A stretch of DNA of 64,000 bases, from NCBI RefSeq assembly GCF_963678635.1, contig NC_087070.1, positions 19,439,318-19,503,317 of the forward strand, written 5' to 3'. Shown piece after piece: positions 1-12,465 of the stretch. The notes beneath the pieces are model-generated. The model ran no database searches. It was not told where the DNA came from and was given only the letters and a program-made list of their open reading frames with translations. Every line of letters begins with the position of its first letter. Within the stretch, counting starts at the first letter, position 1. The translations under genes were made by a program, and so were the position numbers. This DNA comes from Symsagittifera roscoffensis (taxonomy: Eukaryota; Xenacoelomorpha; Acoela; Convolutidae).

Positions 1-3000
1 CGAATCGCAAAAACCTCGACAATAAGTAATTTCGTCAAGTTAACATACATCCCCCTATCGCCAAATAGACCAAGATAAGATCCTCCACCCCAGTGTTCAA
101 TTTAAATTAGAATTGTTAAGCGCTGCATGTAAATTACTTTAATCTGATTGGCTGAAAGTTCGAACTCAGAACCAAGTTAACATCCTTCCCCCAAAACGGC
201 TTTGGGGTGAGGGGGGGGGGGAAGAAGTTGGGTTTAGTTGTTTATTTTATGACTAGTGTGGTAAAAGTAACAGCTATTGACTGCGTGCATTTTCATGCCG
301 CTCTGGGCATATTGATAAGATGTAGCAAAAACATCATAATTTAGCAGACAATACAACCACCTTTATCTGGACACCTGTTTTTGTAAGGTTCATTCCGGTT
401 GTCATCCGGCTCGGATTGATAAACTTATCATATATGATATGCACCTTTTTGTTAAACTGATATGTACCTTTATGTTGATCTTACTGTGCTAACTATCATG
501 TTATTTGTTCGGTTGACCTTGATAGGCATTAGGCCGGCGCTGTTCTTGAGCTCTAGCTCTGTTGTCAATAACTAGTGTCTATCAACCAGTTATTTTATCT
601 CACCTCGTCTAGAATTATTGGTTTATCAATCCGTTGGGATTCGAGAAATCCTACGTTGAGGTATGACACTGACTACGGAGTCAAAACGAAATTTAATTTA
701 CGGTTTTCCCAAGCAAACCGATGTACCACAAATGAAATTCAACTGAGTTCGAGTGATATGACATTTTCAGACTGTTTCACACGAACTGAATTGCAGTGAA
801 AGGTTTTTTTTATAAAAAATTGTTGCTGGTTAGATGAGCGCAAGAGAAATTCTGAAAAATGTTGCAAATTTTCATCCGGTTTTTGAAACAAATAAAACAA
901 GTATATTTCGAACGTTTTCAAAAACGAACTAAAAATAACAGATGGTTCGAGTGGATATATCTGAAGTAAATATTTTAGGTTGTGATTCGGATTCCAACAT
1001 CTAACAAAAAATGTTTTTTGACTTATTTAAAATCAATCGGAAAAATTGCAGCATGCGATTGACAATGTATTTTCATAAATTACTCACTTCGAAATAATTA
1101 TATCTAGGAGAGCAGCACAAAATATTGAAAAAAATAAGAATTTTTAAAATGCTATTGTTTGTTGACTAATGTGACCGTGACATTTTGTGAATAATGGCTA
1201 ACCACCTACTTAACTTTCACTTTTATTTCGCTGTGGAACGACCAATAAGAAAAGTCGTTCCAAGCGTGTTTCACTTTCACTTCTATTTCGCCGTGGAACG
1301 AGTGATAATAAGAAAAAGTCGTTTCAATCTTGATTCGATCTACATTAATGATTTTTGAAAAGCTCTCAGTGCCGAGAGAAACTGGCTTGAGTGTTTGTTC
1401 CGACTTTCGATACGAAAGTAACCGAACATTTGTGCTCGGGGTGGGTTTTTTTTTCTTCAGACAAACTTCGACTTTTTAACCAGCCATTTTTGACGAAATT
1501 TTTTTTATCATTCAGAAGTTATTGTTGTCTTGAGCTTAAATTTGAAAAAATATTTCACCTGTGATCATTTTTTGTAAAGTTATGGGGATTTAAAGATTGA
1601 CATTTTGGCCAATTTGGGACAATTGAAGCGCGATATATTTCGAGCTGTTAACGCGTTAGCGGAGATTTAATCCGTCTGAGAAATCGTTCCAAATTGGTTG
1701 AAAGAAGCTTATTTGCCATAATTGATTTGTTACAAGGAGCAAAAGCTATCCTTTTGTACTTTATAGGGCTCTTGGAGAGATGTTTTTCATTAAAAGACTT
1801 CAAAATTTAGAAAAAAAATTGTTCATTTTAGTTTAATACATTTAATTTCCTTATGTTATTACTGCTCCATAAACCTTAAGAAGCAGTCGGAACCTTCAGG
1901 GCTTCGCTTTGATACGAGCAGTCTTGTTTGTTTTTAGTCTAATTTTGAGCGAAAAAAGCAAGCGAGTAGGTTTGGTAAGAAGAAGAACCAGCTTTTTTTG
2001 TTTCAGTTGCTACCTTGGCAATAAAAATAACTAAACAAAAACATTCAAACAAAAAAAGCGAAAAATAATTTCTTGGTTTTTCTTTTTGATTTTAAATTTT
2101 GCTATCTGTTTGTATAAAGCAAGTGCAGATGGTTATGTGTAATCAAAACCAGTTCTTGTCTTATTGTTCTAAGCACACGGCGCACAAAAACGCGACTCAA
2201 ATTTGAATGAAAAGCTGAACTAAATGTTCGGGAAGTTTCTGTGCTACTTTCACAGCAATCTTCTGCTGTTTTGCCTTCAATTTTTTGTTAATGACACTCT
2301 GTGCTTCCAGATAAAACAAAAATGAAAGGGAATATTGGTTTGTTAAAAATTGCTAAAATTAATTGAAGCACAGAAAACTGTAGAAAATCTTAAAACAATT
2401 GGATCAATTCGTGGCAAAATACCTATTGAATTTAGAGAGAACAGTGAATTAAAAATAAAAAATCTCAGATTTTACAAAAAAAAACGGGTTTTGAAGATTA
2501 TCTAATTACCAATAATTTAAATAAAAAACCGTTTTTCTCCAAAAAAATTGAAACTTGAAAAAAACGTTTCTTCATAAAATTTAATTATGAATGATTTTTG
2601 TAATTTAATTAATGCACCCGCAGATAAGGGTTCAAGTAAACACGGAAACTTACTAATCAGATCACGGAAAAACAGAAAACTTAAAAAAACGTCGATCAAT
2701 TTTTTAACCAACTTATTATTTAAACGTATTTTTCTTAACTTAGATTAGTTTTAGAAAAAATATATCAGGAAAAAAAATAGTTTTAATTTGTAGCGCAGAA
2801 TTAAATTGGTTCAAGTTTAGCATGCAAAAATGTGGCTCAAAGTGCAATCCCAGAAACAGATATTTTTTAGTTTTTGGTCAATCAAAAGTAAAATTAGAAC
2901 TACCGGATTGAGTCCATTCTGAGTAGCAAAGTTTTTTAGTGAGAAAATAATTTCTCAGAGAACAACAAAACAAGAAAAACTTCATTTTAAAAACCGAAAA
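1..3000. repeat. 3-kb direct repeat, copy 1
   Basis: This stretch recurs almost unchanged at 12466-15466. I see about six base differences plus one extra G in a poly-G run (11 versus 12), so identity is near 99.8 percent. The match ends sharply at 3000, where the two copies continue into different sequence. I see no credible gene in it. The repeat could begin upstream of the window, because position 1 already matches. It contains a copy of a dispersed ~0.45-kb repeat (1436-1931) and a segment (about 2124-2312) that reappears inverted at 16284-16472. A recent segmental or tandem duplication, or an assembly duplication, are the main explanations. Confidence 0.9.
1436..1931 (+). repeat. Dispersed repeat ending in a conserved CAGTCTTGTT block
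   Basis: This ~0.45-kb sequence is recognisably related to 28875-29290 along most of its length and is duplicated at 13902-14397. All copies end with a block of the form CAGTCGGA...GGGCTT...GAGCAGTCTTGTT. Shorter matches to the end block occur at 4866-4918 and about 30028-30060. No coding capacity is seen. It is probably a non-autonomous transposable element, but I cannot assign its class. Confidence 0.55.
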
Positions 3001-3640
3001 GACGTAATCAGAAGCTACTAATACATTCCTGTATACTCAAGCATAAAATGTTGAAGTCATGTTGGTGAATAATGAGAAATTTTCAGCTCTTTCGAAGAAA
3101 AATAGATAAAATTATGCCAGTTAATTTGCTTTTGATTCCATGCATTTGTTGAACATTCCACCCATTGTGCAAGTTGAACACAAACAGCAGTATCTATCGC
3201 CCATACAAAAACAAAAACAATAATAAAAATTTGAAAGTACGGCACTAAAAACGCAAACTTTGGGTCTTTTCCGTTACACTGCCCAAAATAGATGATTTTG
3301 ACAGCTTTGACAACGAGGATTAAATGAGATGAAAATGCTGAATTCTGCTTGGTTGAAAAAAAATATTAGATTGAGAAAAGCTGGAAGTCAATATTAAACC
3401 GAAGCTCAGTTAATCGAAAAATACAGATGACAGAAAATAATGCTGTTTTATCAAATGATCAACTAAAATTTAAGGCTTTTGTTAAACTCTGCTGTGACAA
3501 AAACACATCGGTTAATGGCTGTATATTGTCAGGTATAAGTTTACTTGTTTGGTCCCTCAATAATGCTGCACTCCCTAATAAATACAGTGGTACAGTTTTT
3601 GGGTTAACTCACACAGTAAGCATGTTAATTTCTCTATCTT

Positions 3641-3880
3641 GATAACTCAGCTGGCATAATTAGTTTAGCGGGTACGAAATTGATTACAAACACCAAGGCG
3701 TAGGTTTGAATCCCGGGCTCGCTTTTGTTGCTAGGAAATAGGCTGGACCAATCATCTAAACTAGTTTTCTCACGAGACCAAACAGGTAAACTAGTACTGT
3801 CACAGTTATTTTGGTTAATATTATTTTCAATGTACAATTTTTCATTTTTCAGTTTTGGGCCGTATAACTGAAAAGACCCC
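3641..3880 (+). repeat. SINE-like repeat with tRNA-derived head
   Basis: The first ~85 bases look like a tRNA gene. There is an A-box-like stretch after the ACTCAGCTGGCAT start and a near-consensus B box (GGTTTGAATCC) at about 3700. The 3' end (3855-3880) contains TTGGGCCGTATAACTG followed by AAAAGACCCC. A near-identical terminus occurs at 33411-33436, which suggests a shared family end. The terminus is bracketed by 9-bp inverted arms (3846-3854 and 3866-3874). Pol III-derived SINE is my inference. Confidence 0.5.
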
Positions 3881-4651
3881 AAATTTTTCATGTTTGTTTG
3901 CCTCAGAAAAGAGAAAAATGCTAGTCCTGTAAACAAAATGCCGCGGATTTTCTCACCTATTTTCTACCCACACGCTTACTTTAATAGTTTATTCATGCAG
4001 GAGGATGTTTGCAAAATCTTTTGCCAATCTCTAGGAACAAGGATTTTTTCAAAGCATTAAGTTTGCGTTTTTAATACCGCTCAGTTTAAAATGATGTTTG
4101 CTCAATTGGAATTACCAAAACTTTCTGGCGAAAAAATACTGAAAGATACTATGCAGAGACATTCATATCGATCAAAACGGATCCTAAACAAAAATGCAAA
4201 CCAGATACAGTAGATAGTTTTTAAAAAATCTTCGACATAAAAACTACTTTCACGGTGTATTGTTAATAAAGCGGTGATTTATTTAGGCGTTTAATTTTTT
4301 ATCATTATGCTTTGAGGCGACATATTTGGTCTCATTGATACGTTACTAGACGCTAAATGAATTATTTTTTAGATTGCATTGTGTGCTGGATAAATTTTCT
4401 TGGAAATTTCATTCGTCCTGATACGAGGACTCGTTTTGTTCCAACTGTCTAAGAACAAAGAAACTTTTATATGGTAGGCGTGTTTTTTAAAGACTGCGAG
4501 ACTGCGTGGTAATTCATCCCGAGCCGAAAACTAATACAAACTGAATTCAGGGAATCCAATACGACTGAAATTTCAATCTCAAATTTTTTTTTAATATTGG
4601 CTGGTAAAAATTAAACAGTTCAAGATTCATAGTTTATCAAAAAAACTATTT
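3881..4651. other. Non-coding stretch
   Basis: I see no gene or clear repeat boundary here. Stretches near 4405-4570 resemble parts of the dispersed repeats elsewhere in the window (for example CTGAATTCAGG at about 4541), but they are too degraded to delimit. Confidence 0.5.
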
Positions 4652-4853
4652 CATTACGAGGCCAAATTGTGCAGTGGATAGGCGCACAATTTTGTGACTG
4701 TGTGCTTCTGGATTCAACAAACAAATCTTAAAATATTTTAAAATTTTGTCGAAACAATCAAAGAGAATGAAAGAACAAAAGAAGAACAAAGGGAGCGTCC
4801 TTGTTGCGGAATCCGCTTAAAATTCACAAAATACACAATTTGGCCTGGTAATG
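4652..4853 (+). mobile_element. MITE-like element with ~20-bp terminal inverted repeats, copy 1
   Basis: The element starts CATTACGAGGCCAAATTGTG and ends with its near-perfect reverse complement (19 of 20). Related copies lie at 11123-11306 and 62858-63064, both in the opposite orientation. It has no coding capacity. Next to the left end is a tRNA-like motif (GTGCAGTGGATAGGCGCA) that resembles an A box, so a SINE that acquired inverted ends is an alternative. The host target duplication may be TA. Confidence 0.6.
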
Positions 4854-5422
4854 TTGAGACAATTTACATGGCAGTCGGAACATTTGGGGCTCTGCTCTGA
4901 TATAATAGCAGTCTTGTTGGTTTAAATCCGAACCTATAAATAATAATGCATATAGCAAGCGCTCTGATTGGTGCTCCGACTAGACGGAGAAGAAAATGAC
5001 GGTGTGTTTGTATTTGGTGTGGTTTGTTTCTTTTCGCAGCTTTTTTAATTACCAGTTTTAACGTAATTTTGTACTGCCAGAAATCAAAAAGGGTTATTGG
5101 GTCTGAAATATGCCGATTTGTGAACAAAAACCCGCGATATGTTTCATTCTTTTAAAGCGTAAGCATCGAATAAATCCGGCTCCGAAATCACGGCTAACTG
5201 AATTCAGGCAATTAATTTGGAATAATTGATACTAGATACAAATCGTATTACGTTCTATTTCAAATAAGCATGTAAAAGGGAGATTTGAATTTTTAATTTG
5301 ATTTAATTTTTTGGGTATATTTTTACTTTTTTTGCCAACAAACTATACTAGGAGGTTAATAGAAAGTTAGAAGATTCAATCTTGTTCTGCTTTGAAAAAA
5401 AATTTCCATTGCAGATTCATCG

Positions 5423-8400
5423 TTAAAAATTCTTAGTCCAACTTACACTTCTTGCACAGTTGTTTTTAAAGATGAATTGGTCGACTGCCTCCACTACGTT
5501 TTCTGCATAATCTTCGTCTGAAGAAGAACTAGGTGCGATTTGATTTAGAATATGAGAGAGTGAAATCTCACTACTGTTGGCTGAGACCAGCTGAGAGATT
5601 TGACGAAGAGCTTTGTTGTATTTTTCAAGCTTCTTTGAACAGGAAACTTCATTTGGGGAGACTATTGAGTCATCTTGTTTTGCATCAACCCTGAAAAATT
5701 CAAATCTTGAAAATCTTTGAATTCGCATCACTTTTAGAGAACCAGCCTAAATTTTTTTTGTAATCCTGATCGCTAATTAGCAAAACCACTTTTTTCTCCT
5801 CAAAATAATATACATGAAAATTTAATTATAACTTTTTTGGTTTCAAAGGTCTTTAAAATATTACCTGGACTGGTACTGTTCTTCGAGTCTATTTATGTTT
5901 TCTTCTTTTGACTTTACAAAGTATTCGGTTTTCCACTCTGCCAATTCAGCCTGTGCTTTTTTGAGTTCTCCCTTCAGAAGTTCATTTTCCTCATTCGTCT
6001 GATCTATTTTCTGCTGCAGTTCCTTCTTCTCTTTCTCAACATTGGCAGCGTATCTCTCAATTGCAAATGTCAGTTTGAAGTTGGTGAATTTATTCTGACT
6101 CTTTTGGTTCTCCAAATCTCTGAAACATACAAAAAGTATTAGCTTTTTTGTATGCTATAAATTTAAAAAGTTATTGAAGTTCAGAATGTCGAGTACTTTA
6201 GGAATGAAAATCAAGATTTGAGTTCTTTAAAAAACTGAATATTTAGGCGTTGTTTTTTTTCTGTACCTCGACTAAATTGAGTATCCTGCAAAACTAAAAA
6301 TTATTCTCATTTGTCAATTTTCTTCGCCGAGTTTTAAAAAACGACATGGCGAAAATTGTGAGCACCTTTTGAAAGGTTTTCAGCAAATCGGATAAAAATT
6401 ATTATTTTTATCCGTCTTCGACAAAAAAACTCAGGCCTACTTTTCTGTGGTTGACTTGAGCTGTTGAAAGGAGTTCTGCAGCAGCTTGAAGTGCTCGAAG
6501 AGTTTGAATTTCGTATCCTCGTGGCAGCGGCTCCAATCCGAAACACTCTGAAAAACCACATAAATATTTTTATTAGCTTAAACTCTGACAACAAACATCT
6601 AACCTTCGACTCTACCAACGATTCGCTTAGTTTAAGAGCTGCGGCGTCAGCAGTTTAATTTTTGATAAAATGTTTCCCTTAAATCTTTTCTGTTGCCTTC
6701 TCCGTTTTCGATTGACCAACACTTACATTTTTTCGGTGCCTTTTAAGTGAGTGACCCGCTTAAGTACACAAGTTTTTGTTGTTAAATGTTTTTGTCAATT
6801 TAAAAATTATGAAAAAGAACGTTCCTTCTACACATAGGAAAATCATAGAATCGGCATTGGCTCATAGCATAACCGTGTCGAGATTTTTGTTTGCGAAAAA
6901 TGGTTTTTCTGGGATTTCGGCGTAGCTCGAAAAATTCGTAGGGATTGACAATAAAAAAACTTAAATCGATTTGTTTAATGTCGCCGCCTCCGTCAAAAGC
7001 GCACGCGTTCATGTACAAGCCACTAAACATGACCCTCCTAAAATTGTCTGAACCGAACTAACCTGCTGAGTGGCCTCTCGTTTTTCAATCTCCTCCTCCA
7101 AAGTGTCGGCCAGTTCGTCTATTGTGGCCTGCAGCTGAACACACCTCTGTTTGTACCATCCTAATTCTACTTCAGCCACGTGCAGACTAGACTCTCTTAC
7201 ACCCAGCATCTTTTCTGCTTGCTCGTTGCTGAAGAAAATCGTTATTCGAATGTGTGTTGAGATCAGACAATGCTCAAAAATAAATTACGTACTAAGTGGT
7301 ATTGTTATAAGCTGTTGACTTTATGATGTGAGACGCACGTAAAACTTTGTGAGCTGTGATAATTTTTTCAAGTAAATGTGCTTTTGAATAAAAATAACAA
7401 CCGTATAAACATGCATTTTAGATAGCCATACAATTTTATTGAATGTTCTAGAATTGAAATTGCGGTGAAAAATTATGATAAATCGACCATTCAAATAAAG
7501 GTTTCCATGGACATAAAATGGTTGTTCTAGCTTAAGATTGATAGTAAATGAAAGTTTCTGAAAGTTTCAGGCCAAGCTCTGAAAGTTTTGAATGCCTTAA
7601 AGCGTATGTCATGCAATTTTTGGCAATTTATAAAGTTTTTCGAGAAAAAAGTGCAAAAATAAAATTTTCATTAAGTAATAAATGAAAAAAATTGCCTCTC
7701 TCAAGCAAATTTGGATCAGTAAACCTGACTGGAACAATTTGGAACGTTTTCTTGGCCGAATTATTTTGCCGCTTCCATTACAAGCAGAACGAAATTGGGG
7801 AATGCGCTCAAAAGCGTTACCCCAATTTTGACAAGCTTCAAAATCTAATAACTGCAAAAATTAACAGCTTAAATTTTTTTTCCAATTTTTGACTTAAAAT
7901 GTCATAATGTTCCAAACAGGAAACCAGTCGAAGCACAAGCCAGCTATAAATGAGAAGAAAATATCAACTGGCTAAAAATTACGGTGAAGGGTTAAGAATT
8001 TTCAACCAATAAAATAAACTGGCATTTAAAAAAATTTTTGGCTGTTTTTAAAAATTGTTCGGGGCTGAAAACTTTAGATATGACAGATGAGGGTCCCTGG
8101 CCAAAAACAAAAATGGCAATCCTTTCAGGGCCTTATGTGGCTATTTGAACAAAGTTCGCCAAGGAGGCGTTTTGCGTGCTGAAGAGCTCTTGTAAACAGC
8201 ACAAGATGTTCGGGTTTTTGGCTCAAGATCTGAAAAAGTGGGAACATGAAAAGGACTAAAAACCAAAGTTTGACTAAAACTTCCCTAAAAATCTCAAATC
8301 AGAGTATAAATCTATTTTTTTGCTGATTAGTTTTTTAACTTTTTATTGTTGAAACAAAATGTGTGAGGGCCTAGCTAAAACCATTATCTTCCAAATAACC

Positions 8401-11400
8401 ACTTGCGAGTCCAAAAATAAACACCTTGTACTCTTCGACACGCAAAACGCCACCTTGACGATTTTTGTGTGAATAAAAACTGACGCCTGTCTAAAGCTCT
8501 TGAAATCATCGCTTTATTTTTCACTCGGTTAACTCTCTTTAAAATTTCTCATATGTTTCTAGACAAAAATTCACTGATGAATTTAGAATAGTTATAGAGC
8601 AAACAAGAAAACGTGAAGAAAGTGTTCCTCTAATTAATTGGCTGTTTTTTTTACAAATGATGGATGTTCATGGCTAAATTTTTACATATGACAGATGAGT
8701 GTTTTTGGTGGGGTTCAACGAGCCAGAAACTGAAAAAATGTAACTCTTTTAGCTCCTTGTTTAACTATTTGATCGAACTTTGTCAAGGAGGCGTTTCGCG
8801 TGCTGAAGAGTTCTTGTAAACAGCACAAGATGTTCGGGTTTTTGGCTCAAGATCTGAAAAAGTGGGAACATGAAAAGGACTAGAAACCATAATTTGACTA
8901 AAACTTCCTTAAAAATCTCAAATCATAGTATAAATCTATTTTTTTTGCTGATTAGTTTTTTAACTTTTTATTGCTGAAAAAAAATGTGTGAGGGCCTAGC
9001 TAAAACCATTATCTTCCAAATAACCACTTGCGAGTCCAAAAATAAACACCTTGTACTCTTCGACACGCAAAATGCCACCCTGACGAATTTTGTGTGAATA
9101 AAAAACTGATGCCTGTCTAAAGCTCTTGAAATCATCGCTTATTTTTCACTCGGTTAACTCTCTTTAAAATTTCTCATATATTTCTAGACAAAAATTCACT
9201 GATGAATTTAGAATAGTTATAGAGCAAACAAGAAAACGTGAAGAAAGTGTTCCTCTAATTAATTGGCTGTTTTTTTTTACAAATGATGGATGTTCATGGC
9301 TAAATTTTTACATATGACAGATGAGTGTTTTTGGTGGGATTCAACGAGCCAAAAACTGAAAAAATGTAACTCTAAGCTTGCTTAATGTCTAGAAGCTAGG
9401 TCTGATTTTTGGTACTGAAAAATTTAATACAGACTCAATGTTTGGTTTACAGCTAGGGGATTGCATTCTAGGGAGGTCGATCTCAATCTTGTTCTAAATT
9501 TTGCCAAGCTGATTTTGGACAAGTGGTATCATAATTCAACAGTCCTGATTCGGATTTCGAAATTATTTCGAGAACATTTTCTCTGCGCAGAAAAAAATCT
9601 GAATAATTGTGTTTTTGACTCTGACTTGTCATATTTAGTGCATAAGTGTGGGGCACTGAGAAAAAGATAATTTTCAAGTACGTTTTAAGCTATTCTATTT
9701 TCGGACATTTCTGGTTTGTTTTTAAAAGGTTGCAGAAACGTTTTTACTTTTTTTAATCGTATGCTTTTTTTTTACTTTTTGAGCCGCATGCTCTTGATAC
9801 AAATTAATTTCTGCAAAGCTTTCCTTTCATACCTCTGTTGATAGTCTTTCACCAATTTGACCATTTCTGCCCACTGTGTTTCAAATGCACTCACATCTTC
9901 CATGTTCATCTGCTGGAAATGCCCTATTTCTCGGTTCATATGCTCAAAGGCACCCAGAAGCTAAAACAATTACCGTATTCTACGAAAATGTACAAAAGAA
10001 GCTAAAAGAAAACTTAGCCAAAAAAATGGATTTTCTCTTTTATCAACTCGTTTGAGCAGCTGCGATTGGAGAAAGTGAAAAAAATGAGATGTACTTTGAT
10101 TGTTTTTGGATTTGAATAGAAAGATCGACCTTTCAAAAAAATTATGATAGAATATACTGAATGTATCCGGTGTAACTGTACAATCGCTGCAAAAAGTACA
10201 CCTCAAAAACTAACATCTGACAAACTGACAAAAAAAACTGTTACTTTTGAGTCAAATGGTCCATTAATATCAGTTTATCCTTAATCTACAAATGGGTTGT
10301 TTTCTCACTTTCAAGAGCCGTTAAACTCTTTAAAATTTCAAAGGAAGCTGTAGTAAATCGTGCATATGAAGATAACAGTAGCATTTTGTTGTCAGCCACT
10401 CAACCGACAATTCTGTGAATCTCGATTCCGAAGAGACAATGAATTAAATTGATTCATAATTGAGTTATGCCTGGAGTAGCGTACTCAAAGAGCAATTTCA
10501 GATAAGGTACACCGTCTGTTCGTCACGCTATCTTATTTTCGGCCGGATAGATTCGTGCAACTTCTTAGTCTAATACCGATCTTAATCTTACTCTTAAATC
10601 TCCTAGTCTCAATAGATCTAGCGTATACTGGTATTTACGGGTTAGGTATCTGGGACTTGTTCCAAAGGAGAACAACTGTTTTCTAAGTTATATTCAAATT
10701 GTTCTGGTGCTGAAACTACAAGTAGTTTCAGCACTACAAATTATTGTCAGTGTTAGTTATGGATCTTGATTGGTTATTTCTAAGTATTTTATAGAGATAG
10801 TTTATCAAGAATATAATTGGTTATAAATACTAGTTTAAACTGGTTCCACAATTGAAAAGGTTGTCCTTATTTTTACCCTTTACACCTAGTATTGTTTTTT
10901 CCAGTTTTTGTTGCTGATGTACCAAGTGCCTGCAAACCAATTTTCGAAACCGTTTTTTGTTCTAAGAATCAGCATCACCAGTATTAAAGTCAGATTCTAA
11001 AAATAAGTACATGTTTAAAACTTTTTTTTGAAAAATTAGTCAACCAGGCGCACTTAGGTCAGCAAGATTTTGTGTCCCGAACTTTTAGAGAGGCTTCTTT
11101 GGGAGTTTTTGGCGGATCCAAACATTAAGAGGCCAAACTGTGTACTTTGTGAACAGCAAGCGGATTCCGCAACAAGGACGCTCTCTCTGCTCTTCCTTTG
11201 TTCTATCGTTTTTTAGATTGTTCGGACAACACATTTTTAATGGATTCCAGAGACCTACACACACTAAATTGTGCGCCTACGCTGTGCAAAGTTTGTCCTC
11301 GTAATGAAGCAACTTTTGTTTAGCCCGGACATCAACGCGATCGAAAATTGGGGCAGGTTAAAAAAATTGGCCGTCGATCCGCCAAAAACTCCAGAAGAAG

Positions 11401-11795
11401 TCGCATAAAAAATTCGGGACATTTGGTTTAGTTTGCCTGCATATTACGATCAAAAACTTGACTTCAAAATTTTTGTTCTACTTCATGCCTGAGCTGTACG
11501 GGGCCCAGACGAAATACATGAAAAATTGGCTTGCATAATCGTTGGATTATCGACGACGTCACATTTCAAATTTTGTCCGATGAGATTTTCAAGGTTGTCT
11601 GGATTTAATTTGCATGCGAAAAACCGAAATCAGTCGAGAACACTTTTAAAATTATTCTGTATGTTCCTACTTTTTGCTTCTAAATTATAGATGTTTGAAA
11701 AAACATTAGTAAGAATCCGACATCATTACTACCTGTAATTGACAAGCTTCGGCATCTTTATGCATTCGCTCCATTTGACGTTCTACTGACTCCAT
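5423..11795 (-). CDS. Six-exon gene for a 328-residue coiled-coil protein, family unknown
   Basis: I assembled this from the minus strand using GT-AG sites. Exons are 11795-11733, 9960-9833, 7228-7063, 6547-6441, 6119-5865 and 5690-5423. They total 987 nt, exactly 329 codons with the stop, and the reading frame is kept across all five junctions, including three that split a codon. The start ATG at 11795 has an in-frame TAA three codons upstream. Exons 3 and 5 (residues about 65-119 and 165-235) are rich in E, K, Q and L with heptad-like spacing, typical of coiled coils. Residues 241-328 end in an acidic/serine patch (SSSSDEDY). There is no signal peptide or membrane segment. A structural or cytoskeletal role is only inference. 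A possible donor (T|GTAAGT) just before the stop means the gene could continue downstream. Introns are 1,772, 2,604, 515, 321 and 174 bp and host several repeats. Confidence 0.8.
8040..9374. repeat. ~625-bp tandem repeat, about 2.2 copies
   Basis: Units start at 8040, 8640 and 9265, each with GGCTGTTTTT, and are strongly similar. Shared markers include GGAGGCGTTT(T/C)GCGTGCTGAAGAG and ATGTTCGGGTTTTTGGCTCA. The first unit is 600 bp with a diverged start, the second is 625 bp, and the third is cut at about 110 bp. The array lies wholly inside intron 2 of the coiled-coil gene. No coding potential is visible. Confidence 0.85.
10461..10848 (-). mobile_element. Diverged solo LTR related to the 22-kb element
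   Basis: This is a 388-bp relative of the 411-bp LTRs at 36489, 38028 and 59752. It starts TGAGTTAT, ends GGTTCCA, and shares long blocks such as ACGCTATCTTATTTTCGGCC. It retains the central hairpin (arms 13 nt) with paired substitutions relative to the younger LTRs. No internal retroelement sequence flanks it, so it reads as a solo LTR. It lies in intron 1 of the coiled-coil gene. The strand is given as the sense strand of the 22-kb element. Confidence 0.8.
11123..11306 (-). mobile_element. MITE-like element, copy 2 (in intron 1 of the coiled-coil gene)
   Basis: This element has the same terminal inverted repeats (CATTAAGAGGCC... and ...GTCCTCGTAATG) and the same internal GCGGATTCCGC block as copy 1, but reversed. 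It lies inside the first intron of the minus-strand gene at 5423-11795. Confidence 0.6.
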
Positions 11796-12465
11796 GGAAA
11801 TTTACAGCTCACAAGAAAGGGTTAAAGTTTCTTATTGATATAGAAAGTTTATAAACCACAATTGAAAGAAATAAAATATATATTTTTTTTCAAGCTGAAC
11901 TGTGTTCTTTGTGTTCAAATGAAGTGATCAGTAAGATGGTAATATTTTGAACTTCAATAGATGTTGCTCACATGCATGTTGTTAAAATGATCATGAACGT
12001 TAGCTTACTCGACGCGGTGCTTTTGTTCGAAGCGTCTTGTTTTCGCGAATAGTTGAGATTACACAAGTTGAAAAGAATGTTCGATGCTCTTTGATCGCCT
12101 TTTGATGTCAATTCAATAATCAATTATGAATACGTTTAACTTATTGTTGGTAAACACAGACTCAAGATCCTTTAAAGCGTAGTCTGTTTTGTACATGTGT
12201 TGATAATTGTGATTTATTTTGTGTTATATTGGTGTCGGCGTAAAAGCTTACGCTTGATGAAACCAAAGAATGCAACTTCATTTTGAGAAGGTATAAAATT
12301 ATCACCTGTTGACGTTGAAAAATACCAAAAATACCGAAGTACCATTGACATTTCAGTGAAAAGAAAGCAAACAAGCGAACCAGAAACCAACGAAAACTCA
12401 GAGAGATCGTGAGTCCTTGAGTCGCAAGAAAAGTGTCGCTGATGTAGTTTTTCATAGATCCTCTG
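11796..12465. other. Upstream region of the coiled-coil gene
   Basis: This 0.67-kb stretch lies between the start codon of the minus-strand gene and the second 3-kb repeat. It must contain the promoter if the gene model is complete, but I cannot point to a specific element. The longest open frame inside it has no recognisable features. Confidence 0.4.

Noticed and set aside
6604..6638. Possible extra 35-nt exon of the coiled-coil gene (frame reading LKLSESLVESK, followed by a GT).
   Set aside because: With the only acceptor available it starts in the wrong phase after exon 3 and would read a TAA, whereas exon 3 joins exon 4 directly in phase.
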